A stretch of DNA of 55,581 nt, from the NCBI GenBank assembly GCA_903927965.1, contig CAIYPA010000463.1:1-55581 (forward strand), in the 5' to 3' direction. This document shows positions 27,795 to 35,959 of the stretch, one piece after another. Numbering within the stretch: position 1 is the first letter of the stretch; each line of letters opens with the position of its first letter. A model generated the notes under the pieces. The model was not told where the DNA came from. It searched no databases and was given only the letters and a program-made list of their open reading frames with translations. Source of the DNA: an uncultured Bacteroidia bacterium (GTDB lineage: Bacteria; Bacteroidota; Bacteroidia; Bacteroidales; Prolixibacteraceae). Made by a program: the position numbers and the translations under genes.

Positions 27795-28043
27795 TCGGGT
27801 ACTTCCTACACCGATCGGTTTTGGGGAGTCGCTCAAACCCGGCGGTGACTTTTCGTCCTGCCGGGGTTTATTGAAAGAGTATTCACCTTTCTTTGTTTAA
27901 AACAACATCGGGTACTTCGTACACCTCCGGTATTTATTAAAAGTGATTGACCTATCTTTTGATCAAACGCTCTCAGGAACTTAGTACGCTGACAGGTTTG
28001 AGTCAGAGAAACCCGGCGGTGTCTTTTCGACCCGCCGGAGTTT
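27795..28043. repeat. REP-like cluster of GC-rich hairpins between convergent genes
   Basis: Two near-identical 35-nt hairpins lie 174 bp apart. At 27835-27869 the arms are AAACCCGGC and GCCGGGGTTT. At 28009-28043 the arms AAACCCGGCGG and CCGCCGGAGTTT pair with one bulged base. Between and before them a second motif built on GGTACTTCxTACACC occurs at 27795-27818 and 27907-27930, with a diverged copy at about 27974-27996. The order is motif, hairpin, motif, motif, hairpin. The cluster lies between convergent genes and may also end transcription from both sides. Confidence 0.7.
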
Positions 28044-28063
28044 CTTTAAAAAAGAAGTATTGC

Positions 28064-28921
28064 TTATTTTCCTTTTGGCGGAACAATCCCACCCATTTCG
28101 CCCATAACATTCACCAAATCAGATCCCATCGGGACCACAATTTTGGAATTGTCCTTTAATGAGGTTTCCATCGCCTGGATCCTTCTAAGCATTTGGGCAT
28201 TGCCTACAAAATATTTCTCGGCAGCTTCGTTCACAAGCTGGATCGCCTGCGCTTCCCCCTCGGCACGAAGTATCGCCGCTTGCTTTATCCCTTCTGCCTT
28301 GCGGATTTCGGCCCTTTTCTCACCATCGGCTCTTGTTTCGGTCGCAGTGGCATAGTCGATGGCTGCGATTTTTTCGTTTTCGGCTTTTACGATCTTGTTC
28401 ATCGTCTCCTGGACGTCTCTTGGTGGATCGATCTCCTTAAGTTCGGTACGCACAATCTGAATACCCCAATTCATAGTCTCGCCAAGCAGTGTGTTGTGAA
28501 GTTCCCTGTTGATCTTTCCCCTTTCGCTGTTGGCCGATTTAAGGGTCATAGTCCCAATGATGTTCCTCAAAGTTGTACGAGCCAAACTAACAATTTGAAT
28601 CTCAATACTATTTACATTGTATTGTGAATTCTTGACGCTCTCCTCGTCAGCTTTGATCTTGAAATAAACCTGTGCGTCAACACTAGCATTCAGGTTGTCA
28701 TTGGTGATAATTTCCTGCGACTCAGCGTTGATCATCTTTTCGGTGATATTGATCATGTACATGTTGTCGATTACTGGTATAATCCAGTTAAAACCAGGAT
28801 CAGAAAAACGATGATATTTCCCTAGCCGCTCAACCAAAGCACGTTGCGTAGGTCTTACAATGCGTATCCCTAAAAGGAATATGACCACAAGTGCAATACC
28901 AATTGGTACAAGTATTTCCAT
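28064..28921 (-). CDS. SPFH/band-7 (stomatin-like) membrane protein, second copy
   Basis: The 285-residue protein has an N-terminal membrane segment (about 2-20, then GIRIVRPTQRALVERLGKYH) and a band-7 domain to about residue 180. A charged coiled-coil region follows (EKRAEIRKAEGIKQAAILRA), ending in GGIVPPKGK. It belongs to the slipin/QmcA group that forms large oligomeric rings on membranes. It is a near duplicate of the gene just upstream (14 bp apart, same strand), so it probably arose by tandem duplication. No NfeD-type partner gene is next to the pair. The function is likely in membrane domain organisation or quality control; the client is unknown. Confidence 0.93.
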   Translation of the reverse strand: MEILVPIGIALVVIFLLGIRIVRPTQRALVERLGKYHRFSDPGFNWIIPVIDNMYMINITEKMINAESQEIITNDNLNASVDAQVYFKIKADEESVKNSQYNVNSIEIQIVSLARTTLRNIIGTMTLKSANSERGKINRELHNTLLGETMNWGIQIVRTELKEIDPPRDVQETMNKIVKAENEKIAAIDYATATETRADGEKRAEIRKAEGIKQAAILRAEGEAQAIQLVNEAAEKYFVGNAQMLRRIQAMETSLKDNSKIVVPMGSDLVNVMGEMGGIVPPKGK

Positions 28922-28935
28922 TGTTTCAGTTTTAA

Positions 28936-29835
28936 TTATTGTTTATAAGCTTCTGCTGGAGGAACTTCTTTCCCGGTTTTTCCTTTTAACGGGATCAGTC
29001 CGCCCATCTCGCCCATCACATTGACAAGGTCGGAACCTGTAGGCACCACAATTTTCGAATTGTCCTTGAGGGATGTTTCCATAGCTTGTATCCTTCTAAG
29101 CATCTGCGCATTGCCTACAAAATACTTTTCAGCAGCTTCGTTTACAAGTTGGATTGCCTGGGCTTCACCTTCGGCGCGAAGGATCGCAGCTTGTTTGATC
29201 CCTTCGGCCCGGCGAATTTCAGCCCGCTTTTCACCATCTGCCCGTGTTTCTGTGGCCGTAGCAAAGTCGATTGCAGCAATCTTTTCATTTTCAGCTTTGA
29301 CGATCTTGTTCATCGTTTCCTGCACGTCCTTTGGCGGATCTATCTCTTTCAGCTCAGTGCGCACAATCTCGATCCCCCAATTCAGGGTCTCCTCAAGAAG
29401 TGTGGAATGAAGTTCCTTGTTGATCTTGCCCCTTTCGCTGTTGGCCGATTTTAGGGTCATCGTACCAATGATATTACGAAGAGTTGTCCTGGCAAGGTTA
29501 ACAATCTGATATTCAATACTATTCACATTGTATTGAGAATTTTTTACACTGTCTTCATCCGATTTGATCTTAAAATAAACCTGAGCATCTACCCTTGCGT
29601 TCAAATTGTCGTTTGTTATAATTTCCTGAGGTTCAGCGTTGATCATTTTTTCGGTGATGTTGATCTTGTACATCTTGTCGATCACCGGGATAATCCAGTT
29701 AAACCCCGGAGTCGCAAAATGACTGTACTTTCCAAGGCGCTCAACCAAGGCACGGTTGGTAGGCCTTACGATACGTATCCCGGAAAACAAAAACAGGACT
29801 ACGGCAGCAATGACAATCGGCAATAGACTTTCCAT
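28936..29835 (-). CDS. SPFH/band-7 (stomatin-like) membrane protein, first copy
   Basis: With the start at 29835 (MESLLPIVIAAVVLF) the protein has 299 residues. An open frame continues upstream to 29889, but that reaches into a TATATTTG -7-like element (29889-29896). The paralogue downstream also begins at the matching Met, so 29835 is chosen. The domain order is the same as in the paralogue: membrane segment, band-7 domain, coiled coil. It is longer by a short hydrophilic tail (TGKEVPPAEAYKQ). Most of the band-7 and coiled-coil residues are identical in the two. The two proteins could form mixed rings. Confidence 0.92.
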   Translation of the reverse strand: MESLLPIVIAAVVLFLFSGIRIVRPTNRALVERLGKYSHFATPGFNWIIPVIDKMYKINITEKMINAEPQEIITNDNLNARVDAQVYFKIKSDEDSVKNSQYNVNSIEYQIVNLARTTLRNIIGTMTLKSANSERGKINKELHSTLLEETLNWGIEIVRTELKEIDPPKDVQETMNKIVKAENEKIAAIDFATATETRADGEKRAEIRRAEGIKQAAILRAEGEAQAIQLVNEAAEKYFVGNAQMLRRIQAMETSLKDNSKIVVPTGSDLVNVMGEMGGLIPLKGKTGKEVPPAEAYKQ

Positions 29836-29888
29836 AATAATGATTTTTAATAAAATTAAAAGAATAGTGATTCGGTAGTGATAACCCA

Positions 29889-29896
29889 CAAATATA
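29889..29896 (-). promoter_or_regulatory. Possible -7 element (TATATTTG) for the SPFH pair
   Basis: On the minus strand TATATTTG matches TAnnTTTG and would start transcription about 47 bases before the chosen ATG at 29835. No TTTG at the right distance upstream is seen, so the match is partial. Confidence 0.4.
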
Positions 29897-29940
29897 ATGC
29901 TTTTTAAACAATATATTAGTTTTCACAAAGCCTAAAATCT

Positions 29941-29948
29941 TAATTTTG
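29941..29948 (+). promoter_or_regulatory. Possible -7 element (TAATTTTG) for the SNF2 gene
   Basis: TAATTTTG fits TAnnTTTG and lies 37 bases before the ATG at 29986. The -33 TTTG is not present at the right spacing. Confidence 0.3.
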
Positions 29949-29985
29949 AAACTTATTTATAAACAACCACTGAACATATTTCGCG

Positions 29986-32900
29986 ATGGCAAAACAATTT
30001 GGAAACACATGGTGGGGGGAGCATTGGCTAAAATCGCTTGATCATATCGACTACGACAACCGGTTGCCCCGGGGCGCATCCTATGCCCGGGCAGGTCGAG
30101 TTGAAGAAGTGAAAATCAAGGAGAACCAGATTGTGGCAAAAGTCTCCGGAAGCCGCCCTAAACCCTACAAGGTCAATATTATAGTGCCACCATTTTTCGC
30201 CGATAAAATCAGCCAGTTAATGGGGGAAGTTGTCGGCAATCCGATGCTGATCTCAAAATTGCTCAACCGGGAATTGGATCCCAGGATTCTTGAGATTGCT
30301 GAGAACCTTGGGTTAAAGGTTTTCCCAAAACAATGGACCGATTTTAAAATGCAATGTTCCTGTCCCGATTGGGCCGTCCCATGCAAACATCTTGCCGCAG
30401 TAATTTATATGGTAAGCCAGGAAATCGACAACAATCCGTTTTTGGTTTTTCAGATCCACAATGTCAACCTGATTGAAGAACTAAGCAAAAGGGGTATTTT
30501 CATCGAAGCGCAAAAAAGGGCAGAAATTCCACTACTATCAGAACTGTTAAAAAGCACAGATAAAAAAGTCAAAATAGAATTTGATGTTAATCAGGCTTAT
30601 CAGCGGATCGACTTCTCACAGCTTCAGCCAATATACGAACCATTGAGCCAGATACTTCCTGATCAACCACCATTTTACAATCAGGGGAATTTTAGATTAT
30701 TATACAGTTCTGCAATCCAAAAAATCGCCAAAGAAGCAGGAAAGATATTTAAGAAGAACCTAAATCTTGAGGATTATTTCCCTGAACAAAAAAACACTTC
30801 GTCATTAAGCCATCGCAGCGATGTAAAAATAATGGCCAATTATAACGGGGACTGGGAAGTCGTGAACGAACAAAACAAGGCGATCAAAAATGAGCAGTTC
30901 CTGCTACAGCTCTGGCAACTCAATCCTGACCATCTAACAGATTATCAACCATCAGTAGCTGCATTGCACAAAACATTATTTACTGCCATCCACCTTTTGG
31001 CAAATGGTGCTATTGTCCCACAAATAGTGCAGCTCGAAAACAAGAAATTTTATATCCGATGGCTTCCGGCATTGATTGACAACCACATCAGAACTCTTTT
31101 CAACAAACTGAAGACAGTTCTTCCTCCAAACCTCGTTTTTTCGCAACAAACACTCCGAAACAAGGAAACTTTGTCGGAAGTGAACGATCAGGCGCTTACA
31201 GCATTATCACTATTCCTGACAATGTTGATCTCCCGTTTTCCGGCAAATGCACCCTATGATGAAATATCAACCCTATTTTTCAGGAATCGTCCCTACGCTT
31301 TTACAGGTGTGGGTGAAAATGCACTCAGCGGTGGGATTAAGGTTTGGCTTGACCGTTTTTTTCTGACTTCAGAAAATTACAAGCCTGTCATTACAGTCAC
31401 AGAACAACCTGAAAATTCGTTTGAAATAAGTATCGGCATTGAAGATACGGCCAATCCCGATCAGTTGCCAATTTCCCTGAATAACCTGCTAATTCAGAAA
31501 CAACACGAAAAGTACCGTTTTAAAGTGCTGCAGTCCCTATCCTTGCTTTCTCCATTTATCAAAGGTTTGGACGAACATATCAACCATCAGGCCCAAAAAC
31601 CGATGCTGTTCGATTTTAAGGAATTCGCCCCATTTCTAATGAACATGCTCCCTGCCATCAGGCTGCTCGACATTAAAACCTTCCTTCCCAAATCGTTACA
31701 GGAGCTGTTACGGCCGAAGGCTTCGGTTAAGCTTAAAAAGAAATGGACAACGGAAGGGAGTTTCCTTAGGTTGGACGATTTGCTGACTTTCGATTGGCAA
31801 ATCGCAATTGGTGAACAGGTGATGTCACTTGAAGAATACAACAAGTTGATACGCAATGCAACAGGGCTGATGAAGTTTAAGGAGAGTTATATTTATGTTG
31901 ACGAAAGCGACCTTGAAAAATTGCACAAACACTTCACGAACACCAAGCCCATGTCATCCTATCAGTTGCTACAGACAGCCCTGATGGAAGAATACGAGGG
32001 TTCCCCTGTGACACTTTCGGATGAAGTAAAAAAATTGATTCAGGATTTGACATCCGATCAGGATATCCCACTTCCAAAGGGGTTAAGAGCAAAACTCCGA
32101 CCCTATCAACACAGGGGCTTCTCGTGGATGTACCGAAACCTGAAAATCGGCTTCGGGAGTATCCTCGCAGACGATATGGGACTTGGCAAAACTGTCCAGG
32201 TGATTGCCATCCTGCAAAAGATGAAAGAAGAGGGTGCGATCAATGCCAAACAAAAAGCACTGATAGTGGTGCCAACCGGATTGTTGAACAACTGGCAAGC
32301 TGAGATCGATAAATTTGCACCTTTGCTTACATCGCATATTTATCATGGCACCACCCGTGATTTAAAGGATTTTAACGAAGATGTGATGCTGAGCACCTAT
32401 GGTGTGGTCAGAAGCGACGGTGATATCCTAAAGAAAAAGAAATGGCAGGTCCTTGTGATCGACGAAGCCCAAAACATCAAAAACAACGATACTGCCCAAA
32501 CCAAGATGGTGAAAGGATTGACCTCCAACATACGGATTGCCATGAGCGGAACTCCTGTTGAAAACCGCCTTTCGGAATTCTGGTCAATTATGGACTTTAC
32601 CAACAAAGGTTATCTGGGAAACGAAAAGTCATTTAAGGAGAATTTCGCCTCCCCAATTCAACTATTTAACGATGAACACGTTATTAAGCGATTCAGAAAA
32701 GTCACTTCTCCTTTTTTGATGCGACGGTTAAAATCGGACAAAACTATTATTTCGGATCTGCCCGATAAAATTGAACAGAACCAGTACAGTACATTGACAA
32801 AATCACAGGCTGCCCTCTATGAGAAAACCTTACAAATTGCAATGAACGAGATAGAAGGGATCAACGATACTGATCACCAGTCACTCTTTAAACGGCAGGG

Positions 32901-33504
32901 GCTTGTACTGCAAATGATCCTGGCCTTAAAACAGATCTGCAATCATCCGACCCAATTTCTCAAGAACGGGAAGGTCGATCCAACCCTCTCGGGAAAGACC
33001 CTTCTGTTGCTCGATATGCTCGAAACCATCATTGACAATGGCGAGAAAGTATTGATATTCACACAGTTCCGTGAAATGGGAGACTTATTGCAACAATTTA
33101 TCAATGAGCGGTTTGGAGAAGAGGCGATGTTTCTGCATGGGGGCTGCAACATCAAACAACGCCAAGAGATGGTTGACCGTTTTCAAAATAACCGCGTTGA
33201 TAAAATTTTCCTGCTTTCGCTCAAAGCCGCAGGCACAGGGTTAAACCTCACAGCTGCGACACAGGTCATCCATTACGATTTATGGTGGAACCCGGCAGTG
33301 GAAGCGCAAGCCACCGACCGTGCTTACCGTATAGGTCAGAAGAAGAATGTACAGGTCCACCGGTTTATCACAAAAAATACCTTTGAGGAAAAGATCGACG
33401 ATATGATCCAAAAGAAAAAGAACCTTGCCGACATGACAGTAGCAACAGGTGAAAATTGGATTGGGAAGTTTAGCAACAAAGAGTTAAGGGAGATCTTCGG
33501 GTAA
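29986..33504 (+). CDS. SWIM zinc-finger SNF2-family helicase/ATPase
   Basis: The 1172-residue protein has an N-terminal SWIM zinc finger (C124, C126, C133, H135 in CSCPDWAVPCKH). A long middle region matches bacterial SNF2 N-terminal domains. The two RecA-like lobes carry motif I DDMGLGKT (K735), motif II DEAQ (826-829), motif III-like SGTPVENRLSEFWSIMDF, and motif VI DRAYRIGQ (1111-1118). It should be a double-strand DNA translocase that moves proteins or remodels nucleoprotein; RapA is a distant relative. It acts in the cytoplasm. The 3' end overlaps the convergent HydE gene by 21 bp. No defence partner gene is next to it. Confidence 0.94.
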   Translation: MAKQFGNTWWGEHWLKSLDHIDYDNRLPRGASYARAGRVEEVKIKENQIVAKVSGSRPKPYKVNIIVPPFFADKISQLMGEVVGNPMLISKLLNRELDPRILEIAENLGLKVFPKQWTDFKMQCSCPDWAVPCKHLAAVIYMVSQEIDNNPFLVFQIHNVNLIEELSKRGIFIEAQKRAEIPLLSELLKSTDKKVKIEFDVNQAYQRIDFSQLQPIYEPLSQILPDQPPFYNQGNFRLLYSSAIQKIAKEAGKIFKKNLNLEDYFPEQKNTSSLSHRSDVKIMANYNGDWEVVNEQNKAIKNEQFLLQLWQLNPDHLTDYQPSVAALHKTLFTAIHLLANGAIVPQIVQLENKKFYIRWLPALIDNHIRTLFNKLKTVLPPNLVFSQQTLRNKETLSEVNDQALTALSLFLTMLISRFPANAPYDEISTLFFRNRPYAFTGVGENALSGGIKVWLDRFFLTSENYKPVITVTEQPENSFEISIGIEDTANPDQLPISLNNLLIQKQHEKYRFKVLQSLSLLSPFIKGLDEHINHQAQKPMLFDFKEFAPFLMNMLPAIRLLDIKTFLPKSLQELLRPKASVKLKKKWTTEGSFLRLDDLLTFDWQIAIGEQVMSLEEYNKLIRNATGLMKFKESYIYVDESDLEKLHKHFTNTKPMSSYQLLQTALMEEYEGSPVTLSDEVKKLIQDLTSDQDIPLPKGLRAKLRPYQHRGFSWMYRNLKIGFGSILADDMGLGKTVQVIAILQKMKEEGAINAKQKALIVVPTGLLNNWQAEIDKFAPLLTSHIYHGTTRDLKDFNEDVMLSTYGVVRSDGDILKKKKWQVLVIDEAQNIKNNDTAQTKMVKGLTSNIRIAMSGTPVENRLSEFWSIMDFTNKGYLGNEKSFKENFASPIQLFNDEHVIKRFRKVTSPFLMRRLKSDKTIISDLPDKIEQNQYSTLTKSQAALYEKTLQIAMNEIEGINDTDHQSLFKRQGLVLQMILALKQICNHPTQFLKNGKVDPTLSGKTLLLLDMLETIIDNGEKVLIFTQFREMGDLLQQFINERFGEEAMFLHGGCNIKQRQEMVDRFQNNRVDKIFLLSLKAAGTGLNLTAATQVIHYDLWWNPAVEAQATDRAYRIGQKKNVQVHRFITKNTFEEKIDDMIQKKKNLADMTVATGENWIGKFSNKELREIFG

Positions 33505-34587
33505 ATGGCCTTTTCGCTTTTCAAAGTGCAACGAATCCCCCCATTCCCCATAACCAATTTCGCCATCGGCAAGGGCAATTCGGGCGTCAAGACAGCCTAC
33601 ACATTGGGCAGGCTCTTCATCCACACAAGGTTTATTTTCATACAAACTGTAATCGTTGCGGTAAAAACCTGGGGTAATATTTGGCATGATGATGTTTGCC
33701 CCAACTTTTATCCCCTTCTCGCGACCAAGCGGGTCGATGGCCTGTAATGCAGTAGCTGCGGCTATGTTGATGTTCTTCATCAGGATACGGAGAACGGCGA
33801 TCATTTTCAACGAAAGGTCAAACCGCTCTTTTAAAGGCAGGAGCTGATTCCTGAATTCATAAAGCGGGGTTTGGGAGTGTTCAATGTAAGGACCCATTCC
33901 CACCATATCGATCCCGAAATTCTGAAAGAACAGGAGATCGTTTGCCAGATCTGAAATTGTCTGAAAAGGCAAACCGATCATCACACCCGTTCCGACCTGA
34001 TAACCAATTTTCCTTAAAAGATAAAGGCAGTTCATCCTTGTGTCATAAATGTGAAGCTCATTATCAGGATGGATCTTCCGATAAAGGAAAGGGTTGGAGG
34101 TTTCGATACGAAGGAGGTAGCGGTGCGCCCCGGCTTCAAACCAACGCCGATAAACAGTTTCGGATTGCTCCCCAACCGACAAGGTGATTCCCAACCGATT
34201 GTTGCTCAATTGTTTGATTTCCCTGATCAAATTTTCGATCCGGTCGGTAAAAACAGGAGACCCATTTTCGCCCGATTGCAACACAACAGAGCCAAAATTA
34301 TTTTCGTGTGCAAATCGGACAGCATCCAGGATCTCGCTATCGTTGAGGTTATACCGTTTGACCTGGTCATTTGATTTACGGATACCGCAATAAAAGCAAT
34401 CCTTATCGCAAACATTCGAAAACTCAATCAATCCCCTGAAATAGACCTTTTTCCCAACAAACGACTCTTTAGTTTCCGCTGACTTCATGAACAACAAAGT
34501 TTTCTCCTCCCCTTCGCATTGAAGGAGTTGTTCAAGATCTTTCTGTGAAAAAGAAGTCTTTTCCAATATTGTTGATATCGAGGTCAT
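33484..34587 (-). CDS. hydE: [FeFe] hydrogenase maturase HydE, radical SAM
   Basis: With the start at 34587 (MTSISTILEK) the protein has 367 residues, near the usual 350. The frame is open to 34659, but those 24 residues do not look conserved. The radical SAM cluster is C60-x3-C64-x2-C67 (CDKDCFYC). The C-terminal CVDEEPAQCVGC keeps the spacing (8 and 3) of the three extra Cys that bind a second cluster in Thermotoga HydE. HydE helps build the dithiomethylamine bridge of the H-cluster. HydF, HydG and the hydrogenase itself are not in this window, so they must be elsewhere if the pathway is complete. It is convergent with and overlaps the SNF2 gene, and divergent from the AmrS gene. Confidence 0.9.
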   Translation of the reverse strand: MTSISTILEKTSFSQKDLEQLLQCEGEEKTLLFMKSAETKESFVGKKVYFRGLIEFSNVCDKDCFYCGIRKSNDQVKRYNLNDSEILDAVRFAHENNFGSVVLQSGENGSPVFTDRIENLIREIKQLSNNRLGITLSVGEQSETVYRRWFEAGAHRYLLRIETSNPFLYRKIHPDNELHIYDTRMNCLYLLRKIGYQVGTGVMIGLPFQTISDLANDLLFFQNFGIDMVGMGPYIEHSQTPLYEFRNQLLPLKERFDLSLKMIAVLRILMKNINIAAATALQAIDPLGREKGIKVGANIIMPNITPGFYRNDYSLYENKPCVDEEPAQCVGCLDARIALADGEIGYGEWGDSLHFEKRKGHLPEDLP

Positions 34588-34853
34588 TACAAATGAATTA
34601 TTGCTTTTCAAATTTTGAAACCTATCGATCTTCCAATTGCATTTTGAAATGCGGCGCAATGAATATTTGACTCCTATCGAAATTTCTTGTTGCGCCTTTA
34701 TTTGTTGTAAATGTATATCTTATTCTATAATACTTTAACACCTACAGTGTATTGAAACGGAAAAGAATTTAATTTTTGCTTCAAGTCCTGTTTTCAATTC
34801 TTCTCACAGTTATTTGCCTTTCAATTTCATAAATTTGCAGAAAGCATTTAAAC

Positions 34854-35879
34854 ATGGAAAAGTCCCTTTTCTATAAGACACTCGATGATGGCACAATAAA
34901 ATGCCAGCTTTGCCCACATGGCTGTTTGTTAGGAAACAACGAACATGGTTTTTGCAATACCCGGATCAACCATGATGGCCAACTTTTCACCGAAACATTT
35001 GGCAAAATTACGTCCATTGCACTTGATCCAATTGAGAAAAAGCCACTATACCATTTTTATCCGGGAACGAAGATCCTCTCCATCGGATCGTTCGGATGCA
35101 CCTTGAAATGCAGTTTTTGTCAAAATTCCGGAATATCTCAGGTGCTGCCTGACAATTTTAAACAATTTACGAACTATAGTCCCGAAACAATCGTAAAATT
35201 GGCGATGAGCAAACCTGGAAACATAGGGATCGCCTTTACCTATAACGAACCCACCACCTTTTACGAATTCATGCTTTCCACTGCTGAACTTGCTGTAAAA
35301 CATGGACTTAAAACAGTGATGGTCACGAATGGATACATCAACCCAAAACCGCTCGAAAGGCTCCTTCCCTATATGGATGCGTTCAATGTTGACCTGAAAG
35401 CTTTTACGGATAATTTCTATCAGACGGTTACCCAATCAACTTTAGGGCCGGTAAAAAAGGCAATTAAACAGGTCGCCAATTCCAAAAAGCACCTTGAAAT
35501 TACGAACCTTGTCATTCCCGGATTGAACGATAATGTTAACGAATTTGAGGAGATGGTCCGTTGGATTGCCGGCGAAATTGGTGATCGGACTGTTTTGCAC
35601 CTTTCGCGGTACTTCCCAAACTATCAGATGGAAATACCACCAACACCAATTCATGTTTTACATGAACTTTATGAAATTGCCAAAAAGCATTTAAAGTATG
35701 TTTATCTCGGAAATGTAATTGATACAGAGCGGAATACAACATATTGTGATAGATGTGGCTATAAGCTGATTGTTAGGGAGTTTGCCAACACGGCAATTTT
35801 GGGTCTTGATCAGCAAGGGAAGTGCAAAAAATGTGGGAATCCAGTTCTTGAACATCTTTTTCCACAAATTCAAGATTGA
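34854..35879 (+). CDS. AmrS-type (AmmeMemoRadiSam) radical SAM enzyme
   Basis: The 341-residue protein is similar to pyruvate formate-lyase activase-like enzymes. The 4Fe-4S site is CTLKCSFC (C82, C86, C89). An N-terminal CQLCPHGC pattern (C17, C20, C24) with C34 and a C-terminal four-Cys ribbon (CDRCG and CKKCG, about 300-330) mark the AmrS group. Partner proteins in that system are Memo and AMMECR1 homologues; neither is next to it here. The reaction is not known with certainty. A TAAATTTG -7-like element is at 34830-34837, but it is very close to the ATG and has no well-placed -33. The neighbour on the other strand is HydE, also radical SAM. Confidence 0.88.
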   Translation: MEKSLFYKTLDDGTIKCQLCPHGCLLGNNEHGFCNTRINHDGQLFTETFGKITSIALDPIEKKPLYHFYPGTKILSIGSFGCTLKCSFCQNSGISQVLPDNFKQFTNYSPETIVKLAMSKPGNIGIAFTYNEPTTFYEFMLSTAELAVKHGLKTVMVTNGYINPKPLERLLPYMDAFNVDLKAFTDNFYQTVTQSTLGPVKKAIKQVANSKKHLEITNLVIPGLNDNVNEFEEMVRWIAGEIGDRTVLHLSRYFPNYQMEIPPTPIHVLHELYEIAKKHLKYVYLGNVIDTERNTTYCDRCGYKLIVREFANTAILGLDQQGKCKKCGNPVLEHLFPQIQD

Positions 35880-35959
35880 ATTTAAAATATCTTTCTTTAT
35901 TGGCTAACACCAAAATGTTGGAAGAATTTCCGTAATTTACATCCGAAAAAATATACCCT

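Noticed and set aside
28936-29889. Start of the first SPFH gene at 29889
   Set aside because: It would add 18 residues through the -7-like box and disagree with the start of its paralogue.
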